A DNA stretch of 21,922 nucleotides from Nemertoderma westbladi (GCA_032718475.1 JAUCBJ010007528.1:1-21922), one strand, 5' to 3'; counted from the first letter of the stretch, positions 1 to 8,974 are shown. Notes: generated from the letters alone by a model not told the origin. A program made the numbers and translations.

Positions 1-860
1 TATCACTGTCATTAAATAGCTGGGAGAGTAAAATTACAATAGTTTCGTCAACAGGTACGTTTGTAAACAGATTTTTAACATCAAAGCTGGCCATATATAA
101 ATCTTTGCCTGGATTAAGTTCAGTAACCTCTTTAACAAATGAAAAAGTATCCCGAACTGTGTGTTCGTTTACTGTATGTGGTTGTAATTGAGGGACTAGA
201 AATTTAGCTATATTATACTGAATAGTGCCTATTGCTGATAGTATGGGTCTAGTGGGACAGCCATCCTTATGGACTTTGGGAAGGCCATAGAGGATACCGG
301 GATGTGTACCAGTTGGTTGTAACCTACTGTAATCTTCCTTAGTAATATTCCAGTTTGGTTTCAGTTTCGACAGTAATTTCTTATAGCGGTCTTCAGCCCT
401 AATGCAGTCTAGAAACCAGTTATCAGGGTTAGAGTTAATTTCCTTAAATTTACTTTTGTCTGATAATACAGTCATTACTTTAGAGATATAATCGCATTTG
501 TTAAGGATGACAACACCATTACCTTTGTCAGGCTTAACAATAACGATATCAGTGTCGGCAGAAAGCTGTTTTAAAGCTTGGCGCTCTTTTTTAGTGAGAT
601 TACTTTTTAGTTTTTTTGTGTTAAAGCTATAGAGGGAGGATAGGGCAGTATCTCTCAAGCGGTTTCTCACAAGTTCCCGTGAGAAACCACCGGCACGGTT
701 GATGGGTGTAGAGGAGAGGGAGCGATAAAGTTTTTCAAATGGTACGAGGAAGTCGGCGTAATCAGCTTTATCGGGAACGATTGAGTAGCGAAGTCCTTTA
801 CACAGAAGCGATTTTTCATCGTCAGTGAGAATGCGAGTAGAGTAGTTAAATATTACAGAG
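1..860 (+). repeat. Direct repeat, copy 1 (partner 2830-3690)
   Basis: Bases 1-860 match 2830-3690 in the same orientation. The offset is 2829 before the T-run at 611-617 and 2830 after it. That single-base homopolymer difference is the only one I saw by eye. The repeat comes from two units of one Penelope-like tandem and probably continues left of the window. Confidence 0.95.
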
Positions 861-1372
861 TCCGGGTTGATTTTAGTTAGCGACTCTTCTCGGTGAAGTT
901 GTATCAGTTTCTTTGCGTGAGTTCTAGTTTGGTGTTTCAGGCGACGGTTTAGGCAGAGTTCACTTTGCCGAATGACGAACGCGTAGTCAAGGCCTGATAA
1001 AATGGACCTCAGGCTGTATCGCTGTCCATCTAAGGCACGTTGTAATCCTTTCCCAATCCGCCGTTTATTAGCTAATTCGGTTGTGAGTAGGCGTTTCTGA
1101 CAGGCTCGGTACTCCGGAGTTCCGATAAGTTGACTGTCCGCGGTTTTGAATCGCAAAAAATGAGGTATGACGTTAGAGTCTAGACAGGATTGCAGGAATT
1201 GTATATCTAAGTTGTTTTTTTCTAATTTAAATTGGGATTTTTCAAAGACACGGAACGTCTTTAATGATTCACTGGAGTAGCGCTTCTCGAAAACAGAGGT
1301 TATTGAAGTCCCAGTGGGGTAACGTAATCGTAGTAAAATTATAATAATTAGCGCGAATGAAAATAATGCCAT
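1..1372 (-). CDS. Penelope-like polyprotein, N-terminal 457 codons (runs off window)
   Basis: From ATG 1372 the frame stays open on the minus strand to base 1. The product begins with a short hydrophobic stretch (MALFSFALIIILL), then a basic, mostly helical-looking region of about 270 residues. The first PLE-type RT motif follows (VKPDKGNGVVILNK, about residues 280-293), then the equivalent of the methionine that opens the intact frame in the neighbouring unit (residue 300), then GLPKVHK. The run of seven T at 611-617 keeps this copy in frame, unlike its neighbour. Extending by homology with the neighbouring unit, the family's protein would be about 841 residues, a normal PLE length. The start is chosen because it is the first ATG after the pLTR-like spacer and it follows the ribozyme-like motif. 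The GIY-YIG end is outside the window. Confidence 0.88.
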   Translation of the reverse strand, partial: MALFSFALIIIILLRLRYPTGTSITSVFEKRYSSESLKTFRVFEKSQFKLEKNNLDIQFLQSCLDSNVIPHFLRFKTADSQLIGTPEYRACQKRLLTTELANKRRIGKGLQRALDGQRYSLRSILSGLDYAFVIRQSELCLNRRLKHQTRTHAKKLIQLHREESLTKINPDSVIFNYSTRILTDDEKSLLCKGLRYSIVPDKADYADFLVPFEKLYRSLSSTPINRAGGFSRELVRNRLRDTALSSLYSFNTKKLKSNLTKKERQALKQLSADTDIVIVKPDKGNGVVILNKCDYISKVMTVLSDKSKFKEINSNPDNWFLDCIRAEDRYKKLLSKLKPNWNITKEDYSRLQPTGTHPGILYGLPKVHKDGCPTRPILSAIGTIQYNIAKFLVPQLQPHTVNEHTVRDTFSFVKEVTELNPGKDLYMASFDVKNLFTNVPVDETIVILLSQLFNDSD

Positions 1373-1602
1373 AATTAATTAAGCGGAACGTTTCGATTTA
1401 TTACATTAAACCATCATCAGCCAATACTACAGTAAGATACATAAAGTTTAAATTACATTCTAAATTATTAATATTACTGCAAAATATGTGAAAACATTAC
1501 AATACGAGAAGATATAGTAGCCTAACTACTTGCATACGTAATACTGAATTAAGTAAAATAGTGCACGGTAAAATCATGAAATCAGACAACTAAATTGATA
1601 AT
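1292..1602 (-). repeat. Penelope-like pLTR plus first codons, inverted-repeat arm
   Basis: 311 bases that reappear as the reverse complement at 3698-4008. Paired positions always sum to 5300, so there is no indel, and I saw no mismatch by eye. The arm covers most of the spacer between the stop of one unit and the ATG of the next, plus the first ~27 codons of the ORF. This is the pLTR-like segment of the element. It includes a hammerhead-like core at 1387-1420. Confidence 0.93.
1387..1420 (-). ncRNA. Hammerhead-ribozyme-like core upstream of the Penelope-like ATG
   Basis: On the minus strand: CTGATGA (1420-1414), a weak stem II of GGTTTA/TAAATC closing a six-base loop, then GAAAC-GTT (1394-1387). 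These match the conserved CUGANGA...GAAA core and a minimal stem III (AC/GU, palindromic AACGTT) as in the hammerheads described in PLE pLTRs. One extra U follows CUGAUGA, and stem I pairing (ATTGG with CC..AAT across a bulge) is poor, so activity is uncertain. The position, about 15 bases before the ATG, fits self-cleavage setting the transcript 5' end. Confidence 0.5.
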
Positions 1603-1675
1603 GAGTACAACACCAATATTAATTAATACATACTGTATAATACTGTAGATACGGTCTATGTAGTGTGTGTAGTTT

Positions 1676-3304
1676 TTAGAACAATAGTAAAGGGAATGAG
1701 GTTCCCTGAATATTTAGAGTAGGTCTGTGGCGGGAGATAACTAGGCTTTCTTTAATTAATAGGTCGTAATTAGTATCAGCTCTACCTATTATTGAGAAGT
1801 CATTGTAATTAAAGGTGTGATCCTCGTCTAGGGCGTGTTCTCGTACAGTGGAGTGTTTGGGAGAGGCTGAAGTTTTTCCTGTTCGAGGGGAAACTCCCAA
1901 GTGTTCGCTGATCCTTGCTTTGTAGTGACGCTCGGTTTTACCGATGTATGTAGCATTGCAGCTACTGCACGTAAATTTATATAAAGCAAGAGGTCTGAGA
2001 CACAGGGGAAGTCTATCCTTAAATGGAAAGTGAACTCCTAACCTACGTGTAGGGCGAAAAATAATCTTAAAATTACATTGGGGAAACGCTTTGCTAAGTA
2101 ACTGTAGTCGTTTTTTAAGCAGGATTGAGTATGAACCAATGAACGGTAGTACAAGATAGACCGGACGTTTAGGAACAGTGGGGAAAGTCGGTTTAGAACC
2201 TGTCATACATTTAACTGTTATCCTATCAGTAGCCATGGACAGTAAGTGCTTAGGGTAACCATTGAGGGACAATAGACCATGGAGGGTATTAATTTCCTTA
2301 TGAAATTGGCACCAGGTAGAACAAATCATAAGGATTCGATAAACAAGTGTTGAAATTAGAGCAATTTTGAATTGATCTGGAATAAAGCTATCAAATGGTG
2401 TATACAGGCCTGTAAAAGTTGGTTTACGGTAAACAGATGTAATGTATTTATTATCTGTGTTTTTTGTAATGAGAACATCTAAGAATTGTAGGGAGCCATT
2501 AGATTCGAATTCAGCTGTAAACTCTATATTTCTGTGCTGTTTATTTAGGTATTTCATAAAGTCATAAGCGTGTTGCCGATCACGGAATAAAATAAAAGAG
2601 TCATCTACGTAACGTCGGTAAAATAAAGGTTTGATTGAAGTAGGGCATTGGTTGAGCCAGCGTTTTTCATGAAAGCATAAAAAGGCGTTGGCAAAAGTTG
2701 GACCCAGCGGACTGCCCATTGACACCCCATCTACTTGAACGAATTTTTTATTATTGAAAATAAATTCTATATTTTTAGCTGAGAATTCTAGAATTTTCTT
2801 GTACTGCGCCCTTGTTAGCCCATCTACAGTATCACTGTCATTAAATAGCTGGGAGAGTAAAATTACAATAGTTTCGTCAACAGGTACGTTTGTAAACAGA
2901 TTTTTAACATCAAAGCTGGCCATATATAAATCTTTGCCTGGATTAAGTTCAGTAACCTCTTTAACAAATGAAAAAGTATCCCGAACTGTGTGTTCGTTTA
3001 CTGTATGTGGTTGTAATTGAGGGACTAGAAATTTAGCTATATTATACTGAATAGTGCCTATTGCTGATAGTATGGGTCTAGTGGGACAGCCATCCTTATG
3101 GACTTTGGGAAGGCCATAGAGGATACCGGGATGTGTACCAGTTGGTTGTAACCTACTGTAATCTTCCTTAGTAATATTCCAGTTTGGTTTCAGTTTCGAC
3201 AGTAATTTCTTATAGCGGTCTTCAGCCCTAATGCAGTCTAGAAACCAGTTATCAGGGTTAGAGTTAATTTCCTTAAATTTACTTTTGTCTGATAATACAG
3301 TCAT
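1676..3304 (-). CDS. Penelope-like reverse transcriptase with GIY-YIG endonuclease
   Basis: This 542-codon frame encodes the catalytic part of a PLE. RT motifs in order: GLPKVHK (64-70), a PTRPILSAIGT block (about 74-84), FDVKNLFTNVP (131-141), GVSMGSPLGP (193-202), the catalytic YVDD (232-235) and QFLD (273-276). A linker with LPFIG follows, near 386-390. The C-terminal endonuclease has ALYKF at 440-444 in place of the canonical GIY, a CSSC knuckle (446-449), YIG (453-455), an R..EH segment (about 463-468), a candidate catalytic Glu in KES (519) and RPTLN at the end. The enzyme would nick target DNA and copy element RNA into it. The ATG at 3304 is probably internal: homologous sequence continues in frame upstream to a frameshift at 3440-3447. 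All signature residues are present, so catalysis looks possible, but the N-terminal domain is lost. Confidence 0.92.
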   Translation of the reverse strand: MTVLSDKSKFKEINSNPDNWFLDCIRAEDRYKKLLSKLKPNWNITKEDYSRLQPTGTHPGILYGLPKVHKDGCPTRPILSAIGTIQYNIAKFLVPQLQPHTVNEHTVRDTFSFVKEVTELNPGKDLYMASFDVKNLFTNVPVDETIVILLSQLFNDSDTVDGLTRAQYKKILEFSAKNIEFIFNNKKFVQVDGVSMGSPLGPTFANAFLCFHEKRWLNQCPTSIKPLFYRRYVDDSFILFRDRQHAYDFMKYLNKQHRNIEFTAEFESNGSLQFLDVLITKNTDNKYITSVYRKPTFTGLYTPFDSFIPDQFKIALISTLVYRILMICSTWCQFHKEINTLHGLLSLNGYPKHLLSMATDRITVKCMTGSKPTFPTVPKRPVYLVLPFIGSYSILLKKRLQLLSKAFPQCNFKIIFRPTRRLGVHFPFKDRLPLCLRPLALYKFTCSSCNATYIGKTERHYKARISEHLGVSPRTGKTSASPKHSTVREHALDEDHTFNYNDFSIIGRADTNYDLLIKESLVISRHRPTLNIQGTSFPLLLF

Positions 3305-3690
3305 TACTTTAGAGATATAATCGCATTTGTTAAGGATGACAACACCATTACCTTTGTCAGGCTTAACAATAACGATATCAGTGTCGGCAGAAAGCTGTTT
3401 TAAAGCTTGGCGCTCTTTTTTAGTGAGATTACTTTTTAGTTTTTTTTGTGTTAAAGCTATAGAGGGAGGATAGGGCAGTATCTCTCAAGCGGTTTCTCAC
3501 AAGTTCCCGTGAGAAACCACCGGCACGGTTGATGGGTGTAGAGGAGAGGGAGCGATAAAGTTTTTCAAATGGTACGAGGAAGTCGGCGTAATCAGCTTTA
3601 TCGGGAACGATTGAGTAGCGAAGTCCTTTACACAGAAGCGATTTTTCATCGTCAGTGAGAATGCGAGTAGAGTAGTTAAATATTACAGAG
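2830..3690 (+). repeat. Direct repeat, copy 2 (partner 1-860)
   Basis: Second copy of the Penelope-like direct repeat. It ends at 3690, where the sequence switches to filler and then the inverted pLTR copy, whereas copy 1 continues into the ORF N-terminus at 861. Confidence 0.95.
3305..3690 (-). pseudogene. Frameshifted, 5'-truncated N-terminal stub of the Penelope-like ORF
   Basis: This segment corresponds to bases 475-860 of the neighbouring unit, about codons 171-299 of the full protein. A run of eight T at 3440-3447, against seven at 611-617, breaks the frame. Upstream of the run the reading frame soon meets a TGA, while the true frame continues out of phase as far as 3690. There homology to the element's 5' part stops abruptly and seven filler bases lead into the inverted pLTR copy. 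The break fits 5' truncation during target-primed reverse transcription. The extra T could also be a homopolymer sequencing error. Confidence 0.85.
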
Positions 3691-3697
3691 TTACAAA

Positions 3698-4008
3698 ATT
3701 ATCAATTTAGTTGTCTGATTTCATGATTTTACCGTGCACTATTTTACTTAATTCAGTATTACGTATGCAAGTAGTTAGGCTACTATATCTTCTCGTATTG
3801 TAATGTTTTCACATATTTTGCAGTAATATTAATAATTTAGAATGTAATTTAAACTTTATGTATCTTACTGTAGTATTGGCTGATGATGGTTTAATGTAAT
3901 AAATCGAAACGTTCCGCTTAATTAATTATGGCATTATTTTCATTCGCGCTAATTATTATAATTTTACTACGATTACGTTACCCCACTGGGACTTCAATAA
4001 CCTCTGTT
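3698..4008 (+). repeat. Inverted terminal copy of the Penelope-like pLTR
   Basis: Reverse complement of 1292-1602. Such an inverted terminal segment, joined to a 5'-truncated copy, is typical of Penelope insertions. It restates the ORF start (ATG at 3928-3930 on the plus strand) for about 27 codons, then runs into unrelated sequence after 4008. Confidence 0.92.
3880..3913 (+). ncRNA. Hammerhead-like core, inverted copy
   Basis: Same motif as the minus-strand copy, now on plus: CTGATGA 3880-3886, stem II candidate 3888-3905, GAAAC 3906-3910, GTT 3911-3913. The two copies are on opposite strands because they sit in the inverted-repeat arms. Confidence 0.48.
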
Positions 4009-5514
4009 ATTCACATATACTTAGCAATCTATCGCATCGCGATTAGGCCGAAGTCTTGGCTTGTGAAATACAGGCCATACACAATACAGTAGCTACATAA
4101 TACTGATAATTTGGTCTTAAAAGTCAAAGTTAAAACATGCCTCTAGCTGTCTAGTACAACTAAATCGACCATTGTGGTTCCAAAGAAACCAAAATGAGTC
4201 ACAAAGCACCACTAAACGAGCACCATAACGCTATGGGGTATTTTTATACCCCATCTTACCTAACTAAGTTGTTTTCAAATTAAGGGCCCATAACATTTTT
4301 CATAAACAAAATTTTATGGGTTTGACCCACACAATCGTTAGATTACAAGTTTTTTGGAAGATACTATGAAGTTGGACATACATAATATGAGAGATTGTCG
4401 AAAAATATCAAAAGTAATCCCCTTGGGGTATTATTTTACCCCACGTTACCGGGGGAGGGTTAAAGAAAATAATTAATTACGCAGTACTGCTTGGTAACTG
4501 ACGAAAATAATTAATTGTGCAGGCGCACTGGTAACTTAAATAAATAATTAATTAACTTCGGAAATAATAATTATCTTATTTTATTAACTCCTCCAGTCCT
4601 CCTAGCTAAGTACCTTAGTCAGGCAGGCATTCAGCACTCAGGCTCAAGCAGTCTTTGAAACTTCGCTTATTACAGCTATTACTCTTACACTGTCAATCAA
4701 AAGCACCCTGTTGTTGTTGTAGGTTTACTCAAGGCTGTATTTCCTTGCATGTAGCCACATTATATCCAGCCCTCAGATGAGTGTCCGAGATTCCTGTCGG
4801 CGGCTTTGATCATAAAGCAAGCTGGATAAAATTTACAAACTCCCCAAGCCACCCCTCAAACGGGTGGAATTTAGCCCAGAAGAACGAATTAGGACACCCA
4901 TTAAAGGGCTGGATTGTCCACCCGTCTAACAAGGTGAAAGTTCCTAGCTGCAGTAATCCTGTAATCAGTAAATGTAAGGTACTGAAATAAAATGTCTACA
5001 ATGTGACCGACCGCCGGAATTCAAATCTGCCTCCAATTTAATCATATTTCGGTTATTTAGGATTTCCCTTAAATAATTTATGGTCAAAAATTTGCAATTT
5101 CTGGTGAAAATATACAAGATGCCATGAAGCCACAGGCCATAAAATAATTATGGCGAAACGCCTAATGTTATTTATGAAAACTTAACTTAATCATACGGTG
5201 AAATTTATTCGTGATTATGTTAAGGTGATTTACCATATAGAATACGGCCAATTTATGTGGCATTAACTAAGGTAAGGTAGTTCACTGAATCCTTTTTTAC
5301 AGTGTAGGCTACCGTATCACTTTTGCATACCGACTGACCAATGGATGTTAGTATCATAGGCCTACTGCCATATACCAATACCGGTACATGATTGCTTTGC
5401 TACTGACTTCTTACTACAGTACTGCAGTACTACATACAATCAGCATCGGTATTTTTTGGGTTATAGAGCTGTAGAGTGACTAGGGGTACCGGTACTGCGT
5501 GTCTGACCATATGG
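4009..5514. other. Non-coding stretch with short dyads and a ~39-base tandem
   Basis: No coding sequence recognised; the one ATG frame at 4781-4990 has no family features. Two related dyads lie here: GGGGTA with TACCCC around 4234-4253, and GGGGTATTATTTTACCCC at about 4424-4441, each followed by a similar CTTACC/GTTACC tail. At about 4466-4555 a unit of roughly 39 bases beginning AAAATAATTAATT is repeated two to three times. The rest is AT-rich, with several ACCGGTA and AGGCCTA palindromes near 5360-5490. Confidence 0.6.
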
Positions 5515-5672
5515 TTTCCCTCAATTGGTAAAGTGATCGTTTATTGTTCTGGTTATAAAAGCCTGCCTCTGCAACCTGCTCATTTCCCTCAATTGGTAAA
5601 GTAGCCGTTTATTGTTTTGGTTAGAAAAGCCTGCCTCTGTAACCGTAACCTGCTCCTTTCCCTCAATTGAGT
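5515..5672 (+). repeat. 68-base satellite, short array (about 2.3 copies)
   Basis: Units begin CCCTCAATTGGTAAAGT at 5518 and 5587 and start again at 5660. Each continues through TTTATTGTT.TGGTTA and GCCTCTG.AACC. The same monomer forms the larger array at 13990-14640. The third unit breaks off after CCCTCAATTG. Short ORFs here come from the repeat and are not genes. Confidence 0.88.
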
Positions 5673-5850
5673 GTTTTTCACTGTTTCTGAAACCCAACGG
5701 CTGAACGGTGTTTTGGACACTTTTGAAGAAAAAAAAAATGTCCATCGGTACGCTATTGTGACTTCCCCGACATTCAGACCATCGGGAAGGCAAGTCATAT
5801 CAGGTTGTAATGGTTGTAAAATACGAAGCCAGGCTGAGATTATTACTGTA

Positions 5851-6341
5851 GATGTGCAATCACGGTTATAAACACAGTTCAACTTAGTTTCCCGTCATCA
5901 GTTAGAGTAGAGTAGATAGAGTAGATTTCTACCCAATACTCGGGCACTGCATATGCTCTATTAGTTGTTTTGATGATGTTACATTCCCGATCTTAACATT
6001 AATTGTGTGCGCTATTGCCTAAACATGAAACTGTAGCGGTAGTATTTACTGCTTTGGTCTATAATATTTTTTAGATGTGGAAGGGTTTCAATTTGAAACG
6101 ACACTAATAACATTATCGAGTTGCCTAAGCAACCACAACAACACTCACCTATACGCAATTTTATGATCATTTGGAAAGTATCACGTTTAGTACTAACGGA
6201 GCGAGCCTTCTTAACGGAGAACTCACTAACAGAGGCCTAAATACTCGTTCGGATCGCCCATTATGAGTTCTACGTTAAGTGCATTTCCGTTAAACCTCCG
6301 TTAACTTTAAAATTAACGGAGCTCCGTGTCGCCCGCTCCTG
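5851..6341 (+). repeat. Foldback left arm
   Basis: Pairs with about 6455-6994. Landmarks shared with the other arm: TTATAAACACAGTTCAACTT near the outer end, a CGGGCACT block, AACATTAATTGTGTGCGC, TTGCCTAAGCAACCACAACA in the middle, and AACGGAGCTCCGTGTCGCC at the inner end. Confidence 0.88.
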
Positions 6342-6454
6342 ATCTAATACAAACACGCATGTTCAATTTTTTCGAGCCTTGCGTAGTATTTAAATCCATT
6401 TCCTTGAATAAATATCGCTCCAGAGGTCGTGGGGTTCTACCCCTGCAGGCAGGC

Positions 6455-6994
6455 CAGGGGCGGGCGACACGAAGCTCCGTTAATTTTAAAGGTAACGGAG
6501 GCTTAACGGAAGTGCACTTAACGGAGAACTAATAATGGGCGACACGAACGAGTATTTAGGCCTCCGTTAGTGAGTTCTGCGTTAACGCTCTGTTAGTACT
6601 AAAAGTGATACTTTCCAAATGATCATAAAATTGCGTACACGTGAGTGTTGTTGTGGTTGCTTAGGTAACTCGATAATGTTTATTATTGGAGTGCCGTTTC
6701 TAAAAAGTATTATAGACCAAAAGCAGTACATACTACCACTACAGTTTCATGTTTAGGCAATAGCGCACACAATTAATGTTAAGATCGGGAATGTAACATC
6801 ATCAAAACAACTAATAGAGCATATGGAGTGCCCGAGTATTGGGTAGAATTCTACTCTATCTCTCAATGGCCAACGACTTCCACCTGGTCATTGAGGAATT
6901 GTTCATAAAATTATGTATCTCGAAGATTGCTGAAAGGGTCTAACTGATGACGGAAAACTAAGTTGAACTGTGTTTATAACCGTGATTACACATC
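6455..6994 (-). repeat. Foldback right arm with an internal insertion
   Basis: Reverse complement of the left arm with scattered substitutions and about 80 bases of extra sequence at about 6859-6938. The divergence shows the element is not a fresh copy. It also rules out a simple assembly palindrome. Confidence 0.86.
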
Positions 6995-7179
6995 TAAGTC
7001 CACCCATATCAGCTGTAATGCACCGCAATGTTTAATTAGAACTCAAATAGGACTTGGATAATGCGGAGATGACTGAATGTCACACAGAACGTGAATTCAA
7101 GTTCTATACTATGAAAGCTAAAAATATAGTTTTTCCGAATGCATTTAGTTATGTAGAGTAGAATACAAAACATTTCTTA

Positions 7180-7375
7180 ACGGAACCTTAAAGGTGCCTA
7201 CTGGTGGATGGTGTAAAATACCTTAATGGAGAGTCCTCCGTTAGTGTAACGGAGCTTCGAGACGCTGGCTTCCGTTAGTTAAAGCCACCGTTAATTTAAC
7301 GGAGGTTTCGTGTCGCTCAAAATTTTAGTTAACGGCGCCGTTAGCACTAACGGAGCTTCTTGTCGCCTGCCCCAG
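7180..7375 (+). repeat. Dispersed copies of the foldback inner motif
   Basis: Three plus-strand variants of AACGGAGCTTCGTGTCGCC lie at 7247-7265, 7296-7316 and 7347-7367, interspersed with further CCGTTA/TAACGG pairs. The same motif closes the foldback arms at 6313-6333 (plus) and 6463-6483 (minus), with a shorter form at 6537-6550. This is probably the remnant of a related element sitting just outside the foldback. Confidence 0.72.
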
Positions 7376-8386
7376 GATAGTTTTCGTTTTGGCACAAATG
7401 TTTTAAAGGGAGGGACTAACCATACCAGGGCAGGGCGCATATATGCTTTGTTAATTAAATAGTCGTTAAATGAGTACCAGTTATCTCTTTGCCTGTAAGC
7501 AGTAGGCGGCCTACTGTAGGCCTATAGTTCTGTGGTAAATGTGTTGACGCGTCGGTCTAAGTTTGTAAATGTTTTTTGGGTTCGAAATATGATGATGGAT
7601 ATAAAGAAATATAAAATGAATGAGTTGATGATAATATGACATAGTTTAATCTTTTATAATAATAATTAATAATCGCACTCTCATTATACTCCTAATATAT
7701 ATCACATTGCTACCTAATTGCTAATGTATCCTATAAATGCTACGATCTTTTATACTACTATATTTTATTATAAAATGTTTCATGTGCCTATCACAGAAAG
7801 TTATATCCAATAGGATTTCACATACTGGGTGAAAAGTAAGGAACAGAAAATGATTGAGGATTCACATCAAACTTATAACTCTCAATAACTACAGTAAAAA
7901 ACTGGCTAAATTAATCGTGCATAGAGATAATGATTCCTGTCCTAAGGTAGACTAAAAATGTTGTACAGAAAACAGCATTACAAATGACAGGTCGTGATTG
8001 ACATATTATGCATGCTGAGTCTACATGTGCTTCATGTTTACATATAGAATAATAATAAATAAAAAACGCATCTGAAATAACATGTGCCAAGGGGCAATTC
8101 ATGCATGTCTTCTAATCTCGGGAAAATATGTCAAAATAATTTTGTTGTTACATGATCGCAAACCTTCTACCGTTAACATGTGGTGTCTATACTGGAAATG
8201 AGTCGTGAGACCTTCTTTTCTATTTTTCGTACTTGTTACAAGGAGGTCTACTTGTTTTTTTTCGTTTCCGCAGTCATTGCCTCTAACATAAGAAGGACGA
8301 CCGAATCTGTGCAACTACTGTATATTTTTTTCATTATCTATTTACTAAATTGTTGCAGAAATTACGTTATTTTATTTTCTTCAATA
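7376..8386. other. AT-rich stretch without recognisable genes
   Basis: Low-complexity AT-rich DNA with AGGCCTA palindromes near 7505-7525 and poly-T runs. Short frames on both strands lack family features, and none has a composition unlike the surrounding DNA. Confidence 0.5.
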
Positions 8387-8974
8387 CTAGACTCTTTTCA
8401 CTGATAAATTAATAAAGATAAAGCCAACTTTACTAGTGTAGGTTTTGGGGAGGTTTAAGTCGAAGTCGCCTTGAGGGTGGTTAGTGAGGGTTGGGGAGGA
8501 ATTAGGGAGTGGGGAGAGACCCTGGGCGGTGTGGGGGGTTGATGTGTCTGTATGGATTCCATAGTGTCTATTTATACCGAATAACTCGTTCAAGTCATCT
8601 CCAACCTCACCTATATCGGGTTTATATTCCAGTTGGTCCTCTGTCTTAATGCGTAGGATAATTGGAACATCCGACTGGTCTGATGGAGGTTGGGTAGAAT
8701 AATGGTTTGATTCGGTTGTGGTTACTATTGAAATTGGGTTTGGCCTGGTGTCTACCGGACTCAGTTTGGGGTTCATTTGTATTTGTTCCCCCGGGAGGTC
8801 TGTCTGGTTGAGAAGTAGTAACATCGCCAAAGGCTGCATAGAGGAGAGTTCGGTAGGTGGAATGTGTTGATTCGAGTTTCGAGATCTCTGGTGGATTCCA
8901 ATTCCGGTCGCAGGATTGTCATTGTGTCGTAACCTAGTACTTCGATCTGTCATCGTTGACGCCGATATCCTCAT
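8387..8974 (-). CDS. Hypothetical protein, 195 aa, low-complexity and possibly nuclear
   Basis: ATG at 8974. I do not recognise the family. The product is rich in Ser, Thr, Pro, Asn and Gln and looks disordered, with one acidic patch (KPDIGEVGDDLNELFGI, about residues 118-134) and no transmembrane segment or catalytic motif. The block is GC-richer than its AT-rich surroundings, which favours past or present coding. The last ~12 residues look like read-through into AT-rich DNA. The start codon overlaps the stop of the upstream 84-codon frame in the sequence ATGA. It could be the second ORF of a retroelement, a host exon, or chance. Confidence 0.35.
   Translation of the reverse strand: MRISASTMTDRSTRLRHNDNPATGIGIHQRSRNSNQHIPPTELSSMQPLAMLLLLNQTDLPGEQIQMNPKLSPVDTRPNPISIVTTTESNHYSTQPPSDQSDVPIILRIKTEDQLEYKPDIGEVGDDLNELFGINRHYGIHTDTSTPHTAQGLSPLPNSSPTLTNHPQGDFDLNLPKTYTSKVGFIFINLSVKRV

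Larger units (their letters stand above)
1..4008 (-). mobile_element. Penelope-like retroelement, partial tandem with inverted terminal copy
   Basis: Read on the minus strand, a 5'-truncated unit (3690 down to 1676) is followed by a ~300-base spacer and then the start of a second unit (ATG at 1372), which leaves the window at base 1. Bases 1-860 repeat 2830-3690 in the same orientation. Bases 3698-4008 are the gapless inverted copy of 1292-1602. The coding strand carries the PLE reverse transcriptase and a GIY-YIG endonuclease. Partial tandems, pLTRs and inverted terminal copies are known hallmarks of the Penelope family. The left boundary is outside the window, so no target duplication can be scored. 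The right boundary lies at about 4008. Confidence 0.93.
5851..6994. mobile_element. Foldback (long inverted-repeat) element, TA-flanked
   Basis: The left arm (5851-6341) and right arm (about 6455-6994) are near-complementary over about 490 bases, separated by a ~113-base loop. The ends read GATGTGCAATCACGG and CCGTGATTACACATC, each bordered by TA (5849-5850 and 6995-6996), which suggests a TA target duplication. The right arm has about 80 extra bases near 6859-6938, which contain their own CTCAATG/CATTGAG hairpin. There is no transposase, so mobility would need enzymes in trans. Two flanking bases alone do not prove the target site. Confidence 0.82.

Noticed and set aside
2754-3020. 88-codon plus-strand frame
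   Set aside because: Antisense shadow of the Penelope-like RT coding strand; the real motifs are on minus.
4781-4990. 69-codon plus-strand frame
   Set aside because: No recognisable domain, no splice context I can defend, and length within chance for this DNA.
5521-5882. Overlapping minus and plus frames
   Set aside because: They translate the 68-base satellite and adjacent spacer in several frames.
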